Assembly (NCBI GenBank): GCA_037139095.1
Contig: JBAXHD010000017.1
Coordinates: 1-51,413 of the forward strand
Origin: WLMZ01 sp037139095
GTDB lineage: Bacteria > Actinomycetota > Acidimicrobiia > Acidimicrobiales > Ilumatobacteraceae
Reading direction: 5' to 3'
Length of the DNA: 51,413 bases
In this document: positions 18,079 to 26,584 of the stretch, one piece after another
Numbering within the stretch: position 1 is the stretch's first letter
How the letters are laid out: every line of letters begins with the position of its first letter
Position numbers and translations under genes: made by a program
Notes under the pieces: generated by a model
What the model was told of the DNA's origin: nothing
Seen by the model: the letters and a program-made list of their open reading frames with translations, nothing else
Database searches by the model: none

Positions 18079-19358
18079 CAGGTGGTCCTCCGTGAGACAA
18101 ACGACGGCACGGGTATCCATTGGGCAAGGGCAACTGCTGCGCAAATGACCACTACGGGTTCCATCGGCGAACGCAAGCGATGCGCTCCGTAGAACACCAC
18201 GGTTGTGATGAGCACGCCCACAGCAGGCGCCAACAAAATCCACCCGTTCGCAGGGCGCTGACGCCGCCACCCCACAACCGCCAAGGGCGCCAAGAACCAC
18301 CAGCAAGCGATGCCGGCCCACGAAGCCCACTGAGCCCGCTCTTCGCCCACGTCGAAGCGAACGAGGTCGCGCACGCCATACAGATCTGCGGCGCGCAGCA
18401 ATCGCGCAGCGACAACGACCGGTAATCGAGCAGCATGATCCTTCATGTAGCTGACCGCTTCATGGCGAAGGCGCACAGCGCGCTCGGAGGCATCTTCGTT
18501 GGGGCGATCGAGGTTGTCGACCACGCACAAAACCGACCATCCGCCCAGCGCGGGACCGCTGTAGGCATCATCGCAATTCGCTCCTCGCAGCGCACCACCC
18601 TCGTTGGTTGTGACGATCACCAAACTGTCGAAACGAGTCGCGTTATAGGCGATCCAGGGAGCAAGAATGGCCAGCGGGGTCAACGTGACGACGAGCGCGC
18701 GACCAGCCCACCGGCGAATGGGTTGGCGACGCAAACCAATGAAGGCGAATAGCGGCGCAAGCAGTAACAGCTCGCTGCGAGCCAACGCAGCGAAGCCAAT
18801 GACAACACCCAGTGCAAGCGCGCTGCGCATGTCGAAACGATCGCGATGACGAAGCGCAAACCACAGCGCTCCGATGGCGAGCAGCGTGGACACTGTCTCA
18901 GACATGATGACCGAGTCGTTCATCCACAAGTTCGGATACACAGCCGCGATGGCCGCCGCAATCACTGCCACTCGGCGTCCGCCGATGCGCCGCGCAACTA
19001 TGGCTATCAACGGGATGACAGCTATACCGATTGCGGTGTTGGTGGCGCGCTGCCAGAACTCGTGGTTCGACAGCAGACTCGATGGCGTCAGCAGTACTGA
19101 CGTAAGCGGCGCATGCTCGGCTCCGGGTTGGTCGCCAAGCACGTTTCGAAACCAATGTCCGTGGGCATTCTGAAAGGCCTGCGAGCTGTAGTACAGCGAG
19201 TCGTTCAACATGAGGTGACGGCTCCACTTCGCCACCACGAGGTAGAAAATTCGCCACGCCGCCGCCACGGCAGTGACGGCGACAATGAGCTGTCGATACA
19301 AGCGATCGGCGCTATTGCTCTGCGTTTCGGAGGCTTCCCCAGCCAATTCGTGACCCAT
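18078..19358 (-). CDS. GT39-like integral membrane glycosyltransferase (GT-C)
   Basis: A 426-aa multi-pass protein with an acidic loop motif early on (LNDSLYYSSQA, about residue 50), as in the GT39/ArnT/PMT superfamily, where the Asp coordinates the lipid-phosphate-sugar donor. SVIMSETVSTLLAIGALWFALR and ARSELLLLAP are also typical of actinobacterial members. The start is ATG 19358 (MGHELAG), 50 bases after the stop of the next upstream minus-strand gene; the open frame extends further but would run into that gene. It shares one base (TGATG) with the acyltransferase gene and is probably co-transcribed. Donor and acceptor are unknown. Confidence 0.75.
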   Translation of the reverse strand: MGHELAGEASETQSNSADRLYRQLIVAVTAVAAAWRIFYLVVAKWSRHLMLNDSLYYSSQAFQNAHGHWFRNVLGDQPGAEHAPLTSVLLTPSSLLSNHEFWQRATNTAIGIAVIPLIAIVARRIGGRRVAVIAAAIAAVYPNLWMNDSVIMSETVSTLLAIGALWFALRHRDRFDMRSALALGVVIGFAALARSELLLLAPLFAFIGLRRQPIRRWAGRALVVTLTPLAILAPWIAYNATRFDSLVIVTTNEGGALRGANCDDAYSGPALGGWSVLCVVDNLDRPNEDASERAVRLRHEAVSYMKDHAARLPVVVAARLLRAADLYGVRDLVRFDVGEERAQWASWAGIACWWFLAPLAVVGWRRQRPANGWILLAPAVGVLITTVVFYGAHRLRSPMEPVVVICAAVALAQWIPVPSFVSRRTT

Positions 19359-19408
19359 TTCCACTTGCGCTGACTGTAGCTTCGCCGGTATCGCTTGACC
19401 GCTATGAG

Positions 19409-21172
19409 CTAGCGCAGAACCCACACGGCCACATCGCCCGCGATCAGCGCCGGACCAAGCGCGGGGGTGAGATTCTGGGCCACATCGAGCGCAATCGACG
19501 GCGCCACAAGGCACCCGATACCCAGCGATGAAAGTTGCGATGCCGCCGCAGTGATGGATGCATCGTTGCCAGTGCCGCGCTCGGCGATGTCGTCGATGAA
19601 CAAGCGATTACCCTTGGGCAAGGTTGTGGCCCGAAAGGCGAAGCCCCGATAGAGGTTGAAGGCGAAGTTGGTTCGCGCCTGCCAGGCCATGCCGTCTTGC
19701 TCGAGCGCTTGAGGCGCCGTCACCACGAGAGTGTGGCTGCAGTGCTCTTTGAGTAGACGTTCAGCCGACGAAGCCACCGCCTTGGTGCGATGAAACTGCG
19801 CCGGAATCAGCAACAGCGGCAAACACCAGCACAACGCTCGCAATGATCGCTCGGTGCCGTGTTGCCGGCGAGACTCAGGCGTCGCTACAGATTGGCCCAC
19901 AGTTGCTACGAGCACACCGAGCATCAGGAACAAGCCAAACGACATCCGATTCGCAACGATCTCACGCAATACCGGCAAACGCTCGAGCAGTCGCCACGGC
20001 CCGGGCCAACCGCTGCCAGTTCCTGACCAACGGATCGTCGGCCCAAGCGCGAGCACGAAGCAGCCAAGCCCTACCAACACGGCAGCCCGCTGAAGTGTGC
20101 TGCGGTACCGCCACGTAGCGAGAGCCACGAGCACACAGGCCAGAGCAAGCAGGCCGAGATAGCCAGTGTCTTCGTCGCGAAACACGCTCATCTGGATGCG
20201 ATCGATGGCGAGAGGAATGTGCGAGTGCAACAAGGTTGCCTCGGTAGGAGTGACCAAGTTCGCGACTCGCAGTCCAAAGAGCGGACGAGCGACCACGTGA
20301 TAACCGTCGGTATAGCGCTGAGCCCCGAACAAGAACTCGGCCAGAAACGGCGCAGCGACCAACAGCATTGCGGCCAAGCCAAGACCCACCGAGGCAAGGT
20401 CGCGTGGATGCCACCGCATCCCTGGTGACACGCGTGCGGTGCGGCCAAGTATCACAGCCACGAGCAGGGTCACGACGGCCACAAGTACCGCTATGGCCAA
20501 CTGCTCGGAACCAATCCACATCTGCAGACCGGCGAGGGCACCCGCTGTGAGTACGGCGCGTCGAGGCATTGCCTCGCCCGCGTGAGCGCAGCGGCCAAGT
20601 GCGTACAGTTCGGCAAGAAGCAGTAGCGCCACAGCGTGAAACACCAACTGCATGCGCGCCGCGTTATGCATCATCACCATTGGCGAAAAGCCAATCACAA
20701 GCGCGCCGAGAGAAACCGAGGCACCGGTCCGAGCGGTAATCACGCGAAGTAAGCGTCGTGCAGCAAGCGTGTTGGCAAGAGGAGTCAACACGATGACCAG
20801 ATTGAAGCCGGCGACGGGTCCGAACAGCACCGTGAGCGGATACATCGCCAGACCCAATAATGGTGCCGTGGCGTTGTACGCGAGATTCGCTCCCCCGCTC
20901 GTGGCAAAAATCGCGTTGCTATAAAACGGGTTGTTGCCGTGCAGCAACTGACGCGGCGCATGGCCCATCGACCACACAAACAGGGCGCTATCGGGATCTG
21001 CGGGAGTCGCGCTGCGCAGATGAAAGAGCAGCGCCGCATAGACCCACACCGACAGCAATGAAGCGGCGACCGCTAGCACGATGGAGGGGTGCGCCGAGTG
21101 CAAAACCGCCATTCGATCACGCACCGATCGAGGACGACCCGTGGCGACATGACTCGGCGGGCGATCACGCAT
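19409..21172 (-). CDS. Large integral membrane protein, GT-C-like glycosyltransferase of unknown specificity
   Basis: A 587-aa protein with roughly ten transmembrane segments and a C-terminal soluble domain of about 120 aa. It belongs to an actinobacterial membrane family recognisable by an early loop DPDSALFVWSMGH...LLHGNNPFYSNAIFATSGGANLAYN, followed by the block PLTVLFGPVAGFNLVIVL. The paired Asp near the start of the first loop is GT-C-like, so a lipid-linked sugar transferase is the best guess. The start is ATG 21172 (MRDRPPS); ATG 21112 is also possible. The divergent GT-C gene begins only 33 bases away. Confidence 0.65.
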   Translation of the reverse strand: MRDRPPSHVATGRPRSVRDRMAVLHSAHPSIVLAVAASLLSVWVYAALLFHLRSATPADPDSALFVWSMGHAPRQLLHGNNPFYSNAIFATSGGANLAYNATAPLLGLAMYPLTVLFGPVAGFNLVIVLTPLANTLAARRLLRVITARTGASVSLGALVIGFSPMVMMHNAARMQLVFHAVALLLLAELYALGRCAHAGEAMPRRAVLTAGALAGLQMWIGSEQLAIAVLVAVVTLLVAVILGRTARVSPGMRWHPRDLASVGLGLAAMLLVAAPFLAEFLFGAQRYTDGYHVVARPLFGLRVANLVTPTEATLLHSHIPLAIDRIQMSVFRDEDTGYLGLLALACVLVALATWRYRSTLQRAAVLVGLGCFVLALGPTIRWSGTGSGWPGPWRLLERLPVLREIVANRMSFGLFLMLGVLVATVGQSVATPESRRQHGTERSLRALCWCLPLLLIPAQFHRTKAVASSAERLLKEHCSHTLVVTAPQALEQDGMAWQARTNFAFNLYRGFAFRATTLPKGNRLFIDDIAERGTGNDASITAAASQLSSLGIGCLVAPSIALDVAQNLTPALGPALIAGDVAVWVLR

Positions 21173-21205
21173 TGGCGAGACTCTAACCGACGCTTCGGGT
21201 TCGTG

Positions 21206-22612
21206 ATGAGCCTGCATGTCATACTGGCTGCCGTGGTTTTGGTAGATCGGACTCGACACTTCGTACGCACACGCGACGGCCGACAGCTTGCAGTGCTCGT
21301 CATCGTCGGGTTCATGCTTCGTCTCGCCTGGGGGCTGTGGGCCGCGCGCAAGACGCCCGAAGGCTGGCAGATCAACGGCGACCAATACTCGTACTGGTTC
21401 TTCGGCAATGAGATCGCTCGCGGTCACGGCTACGTGTCGTACATCACCGGCAAAGCCACCTCGTACTACCCCGTGGGCTATCCGCTGGTTCTCTCGGTTG
21501 TCTACTGGCTTGGGCTGCACACGCCGCTGCCCGGCAGCCAAGCGCAACTCACGGCCATGCTTCACGTGCTGTTGTCAACAGCGTCAATCGTGTTGGTCTA
21601 CTTCATTGCTCGCAAGGCCTTTAACCACCGCACCGCAATCATCGCTGCTGCCCTTGTCTCGTTCTATCCGAGCCTCATCATCGGCGTCGCCACCTATTCG
21701 GTAGAGACCACCTTCATCTTCAGCACCTTGCTCTGCGTTGCCATCCTGAGCGATCACGATTGGTCCAGCGGACCAATGAGTCGTAAGCGACTGATGTGGT
21801 TCGGCGTTGCAATGGGTGGCTCGCTGCTCATTCGGCCCTTCTCATTGCCTGTGTTCATCGGTCTCGGCATCGCTGCGCTGTGTGCCGGTGGCGGCTGGCG
21901 TTCGGCGCTGCGTCATCTCGGATGGGCATCGATCACCGTGCTGCTCGTCCTCACGCCGCTCACCGTGCGTAACGCCTTCGTGTTCGGCAAGTTCATTCCC
22001 ATCTCTACCAACCTCGGCGACGGCATGTGCATGTCGCGGTTCCCTGGCTCCGACGGTGGGTTCTCATGGGCCAACCACGCATGGTGCGCCGACCCCGCCC
22101 TCCCCGAAGAGGTCCGCAACCCAGCCAACACCAAAGCAGCCATCCACTTCATCATCGACCATCCACGCGAAGAACTGCGCCAGATACCCAAGCGCTTCAA
22201 GCTGATGATGCATCAGGATCACGGCACGCTCGCCGAGGCGCTGGGTAACGGCTCACATCTCACATTGCCATCCGGGCTCCGACGCGCAGTCGACATCTCC
22301 ACCGACGGCTACTACCACTTCACGTGGATCATTGCTCTGCCCGGTCTTGCGCTGCTGTGCGCTGGCTGGCGACGCAATCGTCGTGCGGGTCCACGTCGCG
22401 CGATCATCGCAATCACACTGCTGGGGCTGCAGGTCATTCCGCTCACCTCGTGGGGCAACCCTAGGTTTCATACACCGATGCTGCCGTTCATCGCCATCGT
22501 CAGTGCGGTATCAATTGCTTGGGTGCTCGACCGTCGATGGCCACAACCAACAGAACCAGCGCACGAGGCAGAAGTCACCCCACCCGATCAGTTGGCAGCG
22601 TCGGTTCTGTAA
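21206..22612 (+). CDS. GT39-like integral membrane glycosyltransferase
   Basis: A 468-aa multi-pass protein with the acidic first-loop motif NGDQYSYWFFGNEIARGHGY, then YYPVGYPLVLSVVYWLG, ending in a proline/glutamate-rich tail. This arrangement is typical of ArnT/PMT-like GT39 proteins. The extracytoplasmic segment around residues 270-330 (NLGDGMCMSRFPGSDGG) has two cysteines that could form a disulfide. The start is uncertain: ATG 21206 is chosen because the upstream 39 codons overlap the divergent gene and look non-coding. The last 25 bases overlap the convergent methyltransferase gene. Confidence 0.72.
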   Translation: MSLHVILAAVVLVDRTRHFVRTRDGRQLAVLVIVGFMLRLAWGLWAARKTPEGWQINGDQYSYWFFGNEIARGHGYVSYITGKATSYYPVGYPLVLSVVYWLGLHTPLPGSQAQLTAMLHVLLSTASIVLVYFIARKAFNHRTAIIAAALVSFYPSLIIGVATYSVETTFIFSTLLCVAILSDHDWSSGPMSRKRLMWFGVAMGGSLLIRPFSLPVFIGLGIAALCAGGGWRSALRHLGWASITVLLVLTPLTVRNAFVFGKFIPISTNLGDGMCMSRFPGSDGGFSWANHAWCADPALPEEVRNPANTKAAIHFIIDHPREELRQIPKRFKLMMHQDHGTLAEALGNGSHLTLPSGLRRAVDISTDGYYHFTWIIALPGLALLCAGWRRNRRAGPRRAIIAITLLGLQVIPLTSWGNPRFHTPMLPFIAIVSAVSIAWVLDRRWPQPTEPAHEAEVTPPDQLAASVL

Positions 22613-23391
22613 AGGCGCTGTTCAAGCTCGTGGCGCACACCGGTGCGCAGCTCGGGCTTCACGATCGAATCGAACAGCACCGGACCCTTACGCCGTTTCG
22701 ATCGCTGCGGCAGCGTGAACGCTTTGGTCAGCACGCGCACTGCCAGTGTCTCGACGTTCTTGTGGTGCACATCGGCAATGGCCACTTGCTCGACCAATGC
22801 TGAGTCGACCGTGCCGATCACGCGATGCGCAAGATCATCGGTCCACGAAACAGCGATGACCCAATCGTCGAAGTACCGATCAATCAGTGCGTTCAACTCG
22901 CGCTCGATTGGACCGCCACGAACAAAGCTCTCGATCTCTGGGTCGAATGCGTGGCCCTGTTTGGCTTCGAACTCAAGCGTGGTGCCGTCATAGCGGCACC
23001 ACCACAGGTGACTCGGAAAGTCAATGATCTTCGAACTCGCTGCCCGCGGAACCTCGATGTATCCGGCCTTAGAAACGCGCACCATCTCGCGAATAGCCGC
23101 AGCGGGATCGAGCACGTGCTCGAGCAGGTGAGAGCAGATCACGTAGTCGAACACCTTGTCGGCGAATGGCATGTCGGTGACATCGGCATCGAACATCGGG
23201 CGCGGGGCGCGCGCGGCCTGCGACCCGGACCGTTGGATCGCGTGCTCGGCGCCAGGGAATCGATCGACCAATACATCGGCTCGCCAGTGCGGCTTGTCGC
23301 CACTGCCCACATCGAGTACCAACGAATTCGAGGTCACCGGAATCGCAATGCGCCGGCGATGGAAGCTGCGAAGTTGAGCAACGAGAGGCAT
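22588..23391 (-). CDS. Class I SAM-dependent methyltransferase (type 11-like)
   Basis: A 267-aa cytosolic methyltransferase. Motif I is LVLDVGSGDKPH (residues 24-35), the acidic residue of motif II follows in VLVDRFPG, and FDYVICSHLLEHVLDP is the usual motif preceding the SAM-domain C-terminal half. The family methylates sugars, lipids or small molecules. It starts 2 bases after the stop of the upstream membrane protein and so belongs to the GT4/membrane protein/methyltransferase operon on the minus strand, which suggests methylation of a glycan or lipid intermediate. The substrate is unknown. Confidence 0.8.
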   Translation of the reverse strand: MPLVAQLRSFHRRRIAIPVTSNSLVLDVGSGDKPHWRADVLVDRFPGAEHAIQRSGSQAARAPRPMFDADVTDMPFADKVFDYVICSHLLEHVLDPAAAIREMVRVSKAGYIEVPRAASSKIIDFPSHLWWCRYDGTTLEFEAKQGHAFDPEIESFVRGGPIERELNALIDRYFDDWVIAVSWTDDLAHRVIGTVDSALVEQVAIADVHHKNVETLAVRVLTKAFTLPQRSKRRKGPVLFDSIVKPELRTGVRHELEQRLYRTDAAN

Positions 23392-23393
23392 GG

Positions 23394-25265
23394 TCAGTCG
23401 GTGGTTCCGGGTGGGGCGATGAACACCGACGTGGGTTGGCCAAGTTGCAGCATGCGATCGATGAGCGTATTGATTCGACGGGGCACGCGTTGATCAAGTT
23501 GCACACCAAACAGGTTGAGCTTCATCGTTGGCACCAATTCGCCGAGCCCTTCGTCTTCTAAGCCCTTGACGACTTCGGCACTGAGCGAGTCGTATTGCTT
23601 CTTTTGTTCTGGTGACCTCGGGTCGGTATACGCAACCTCGACCACATCTGGCTTGGCTCGGAAGATGTCTACATACCCACCGGTGGCAAAGATGACCTCG
23701 GCAGTCGCAGTAGCCGGATCAATCACGCGCTGCGACGTAGCCGTTGTATAGAAGTACGGCACGGCCCCAACATGAAAGCCGCGTCGGTCGAGTTCGTTCA
23801 GCAAGCCATAGCCCTGCGATCCGAAGAACGCAGCGTCGCGCCAGATCACCGAGTACCGACCATTGCGACCCGTGGCCGCACCTGTTCCAGCCTCAAGCGC
23901 ACGAGCCGTAGGAGTAACCAGCGCATCGAGCGGGCGCGACAAGTAATACTCGGGCGGCTCGGCGCGAGCAGCGCTATACGAGAACGCTGCGGTAGACGCT
24001 ACGAGAACGAGCCCAGCAGCAACAGTGGCATTGCCACGCAACTGCACACTGCGCGCAGGCCACGCACGACGCATCGTCTCGACCAGCGTCCACAACATGG
24101 TGAGCAGCGAAAGCGCAACGATGCTCCACAGCCAAAACATCAGGTAGTACCAAACGATGCCAAAAATACGGCTCATCGAGATCACGGCGAGCACGAGACT
24201 TGCGGCGATAATCGCATTGAGGTGTATCAGCAGGCGATGCCGGAGCCGGCACGCCTGCAACGCGCACAGTGCCCATACCAAGAGCACAACGAAACCGGGG
24301 ATCGCTGATCCATTGATGGTGAACGCTGTGCTCTTGAAGTAGTCGGCTTGGTTGAACGCTTCGACGACAAGACGAAACACGTTGAAGTGTTCGAACAACA
24401 ACTGCACACTTCGGTGCATGCCGATGCTCTCCGACGGCGGATGCTGAAAGTACGTTCCGAGTTTTGAGATATTGCCGGGCGTATGTCGCACCTGATCAAC
24501 AACAAGCGGCAACCACAACACCACGCCAATCGCTGCAGCAATGAGCCCATTGCGTTTCAGCCCGGGCATGTCGATGCGAGCAACACCCGGCAGCACCCGA
24601 CGCCGAATGAGCATCCAGCCCAACCCTGCGGCCACCAAGCCACCCACCATGCCCACATACGGAACGTGGGTCTGCATACACAACGTTGCGGCTACGACAA
24701 CGACGATCAGCGCAATCGTGTCGCCCTCAAGAATGGACCACACGCCAAGCAGTACCGCTACAAATGCCATCAACGGCAGATACGGATTCCAGGGCTGGCT
24801 CAACACGTTGCTGCCATAGCCGCGCAGCACAAGGGCAAGAGCGGCTGCCACAGCGACCGCCACACGGCGTCCGCCGCGCCGGTATGCAAGCGCAAGCGAC
24901 GCTGCGACTGCGCTGATATGAATCAGCACGGAGCCCACCTCAAGCGAATACGACGTGCCGCCGAAGATTCGGTACACGGGCGCCAGCAGATAAAAGCTCA
25001 ACGGGCCAGGGTGGCTGCCTTGATTTGGTTGATCGCCGATGCGCCCCGGCAGGCCAATCAGCGGTGTGTGGCGCGTGCCAACATCGCGCACCCGAAATTC
25101 GGTCATTGCCAAATCGAGCACTGGGTTCCAGCGGTGCCTGCTCAGCGACACCAAGGTCACCAAGAGCGGCAACGAAACCAACAGGGTAAGCAGCACCACA
25201 ATCTGCGTGCCCGGTTTCCACTTTCTTGGAGAAACTCGTGACATCAATGTGCGGCGCTCACGCAT
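23394..25265 (-). CDS. Large integral membrane protein, GT-C-like, glycan-associated
   Basis: A 623-aa protein with many hydrophobic segments and a soluble C-terminal portion (about 430-623). The first extracytoplasmic loop reads LDLAMTEFRVRDVG then a few residues on NQGSHPGPLSFYLLAPVYR, a signature I know from uncharacterised actinobacterial membrane proteins near envelope glycan genes. Glu and Asp residues in that loop are GT-C-like. The start overlaps the GT4 gene by 8 bases; an ATG at 25244 is an alternative. It is flanked by a GT4 and a methyltransferase in one operon. Enzymatic activity is inferred, not shown. Confidence 0.62.
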   Translation of the reverse strand: MRERRTLMSRVSPRKWKPGTQIVVLLTLLVSLPLLVTLVSLSRHRWNPVLDLAMTEFRVRDVGTRHTPLIGLPGRIGDQPNQGSHPGPLSFYLLAPVYRIFGGTSYSLEVGSVLIHISAVAASLALAYRRGGRRVAVAVAAALALVLRGYGSNVLSQPWNPYLPLMAFVAVLLGVWSILEGDTIALIVVVVAATLCMQTHVPYVGMVGGLVAAGLGWMLIRRRVLPGVARIDMPGLKRNGLIAAAIGVVLWLPLVVDQVRHTPGNISKLGTYFQHPPSESIGMHRSVQLLFEHFNVFRLVVEAFNQADYFKSTAFTINGSAIPGFVVLLVWALCALQACRLRHRLLIHLNAIIAASLVLAVISMSRIFGIVWYYLMFWLWSIVALSLLTMLWTLVETMRRAWPARSVQLRGNATVAAGLVLVASTAAFSYSAARAEPPEYYLSRPLDALVTPTARALEAGTGAATGRNGRYSVIWRDAAFFGSQGYGLLNELDRRGFHVGAVPYFYTTATSQRVIDPATATAEVIFATGGYVDIFRAKPDVVEVAYTDPRSPEQKKQYDSLSAEVVKGLEDEGLGELVPTMKLNLFGVQLDQRVPRRINTLIDRMLQLGQPTSVFIAPPGTTD

Positions 25266-26451
25266 AGCGCGCCGTTTGGTATCGGGTGGCCTTGCGTTGC
25301 TTATTGCGCAACACCTCGCCGTGGAGTTGTTTGATGATGCCTAGGGCCGATGCATCCCAGGTGAGTGTCTGAGCGCGGCGCAACGCAGCTTCGCCCATCT
25401 TCCCACGCAGCTCGTGGTTGATCAGCATCTCAGCCATGACCCGACCAAGGTTGTCGAGGTCGGCCAATTGGCCGGTAACACCATCGACAACACTGCATCG
25501 ATGCCCGCTGATGTCGGTGGCTACCGCTGGTGTTCCACACGCTGCGGCCTCAGTCATCGTGAGGCCCCAGCCTTCAGCGAGTGAGGCACTACTGACAAGC
25601 CAGGCGCGGCGATACAAATCGAGCAGATCCTCGCGAGTCACATGGCCGACCATTGTGATCCATGACTGCGCGTGGTGATCGCAGATCAAGGACTCAAGCC
25701 GCGGTCGCTCTGGGCCTTCACCCGCGATGATGAGGCGCATCTCGGGAACTTCTTTGTGAGCCTGCACGGCAGCCTCAATCAATTGATCGAACCGTTTCAC
25801 TGGTGCAAGGCGTCCGACTGCAACCACCGTTGGCACTGCGTCTCGCTCGGATCCCGGACAGAAATACGGATCGACGCCGTTGTTCACTGAGGTGACCCTG
25901 TCGCGATGAAAGCCCAGCGCAAGCAGTTCCTCACGTGTGGCCTCTGATGGCGTGAGCACACGCGACCGCCTGTACGCCGGTGGCGCGAGGCGCGTCTCCA
26001 TAAAACGGCCGGCCGCTGCGAACGGACCCGGAAGAATCTGTCCCCACATCGGGCCATGAACGTGATGCAAGAACACGATGCTGGGCTTGCGGCACCACAG
26101 CGGCGAGAGCCACGGCACACCATTCCAGATCTCGATGAGGGCGTCATACTCGCCCATTCGATGAGTGATCTCCGAAGCGACAGCGCGCGGAAAGACGTTG
26201 AATCGGCTGCCCCTGCGCACCACTGAATAACCACTGCGTTCGCTGGTCTCTGGAACTCCGATGGCGGCAGAGGTGCGATGCAGCACTTGCAATCCGGCGC
26301 CAGCGAAGCGGCGCATGAACTCGTGCGCATGCAACTCAGAGCCACCAGCATCAGGATCATCGAGGTCGCGCCACGCCAGCACATGCACGCGTCGCGCCCC
26401 CATCCGAGCCATCCCAGAAGCGAGGTCTTCAATCTGCTCGGCGGGTGTCAT
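25258..26451 (-). CDS. GT4 family glycosyltransferase (GT-B fold)
   Basis: A 397-aa soluble transferase. The N-terminal Rossmann half includes DPDAGGSELHAHEFMRRFA; the C-terminal half has the nucleotide-sugar-binding VVAVGRLAPVKRFDQLI and the E-x7-E region ASLAEGWGLTMTEAAACGTPAVAT, both hallmarks of GT4. It works in the cytoplasm with nucleotide-sugar donors. It is the first gene of a three-gene minus-strand operon (GT4, membrane protein, methyltransferase). The sugar and acceptor are unknown. The 133 bases upstream hold divergent promoters and no gene. Confidence 0.83.
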   Translation of the reverse strand: MTPAEQIEDLASGMARMGARRVHVLAWRDLDDPDAGGSELHAHEFMRRFAGAGLQVLHRTSAAIGVPETSERSGYSVVRRGSRFNVFPRAVASEITHRMGEYDALIEIWNGVPWLSPLWCRKPSIVFLHHVHGPMWGQILPGPFAAAGRFMETRLAPPAYRRSRVLTPSEATREELLALGFHRDRVTSVNNGVDPYFCPGSERDAVPTVVAVGRLAPVKRFDQLIEAAVQAHKEVPEMRLIIAGEGPERPRLESLICDHHAQSWITMVGHVTREDLLDLYRRAWLVSSASLAEGWGLTMTEAAACGTPAVATDISGHRCSVVDGVTGQLADLDNLGRVMAEMLINHELRGKMGEAALRRAQTLTWDASALGIIKQLHGEVLRNKQRKATRYQTARYA

Positions 26452-26569
26452 ACGCGCAGCATCGCCAATGCAGCAGCAAACGATCTATCACGAGGCGAGC
26501 CAAGCAGAACCATCGCATCGGATTGTAGAAGAGCACCCCGCGCTCCCTCGGCATCAGGGTCAACTCATC

Positions 26570-26575
26570 TAGAAT
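26570..26575 (+). promoter_or_regulatory. Candidate -10 hexamer TAGAAT
   Basis: The near-consensus TAGAAT is followed by 9 bases and then the GTG start at 26585, the spacing of a leaderless or very short-leader transcript. No good -35 is visible at the usual distance. Confidence 0.45.
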
Positions 26576-26584
26576 CTCGCTTCA

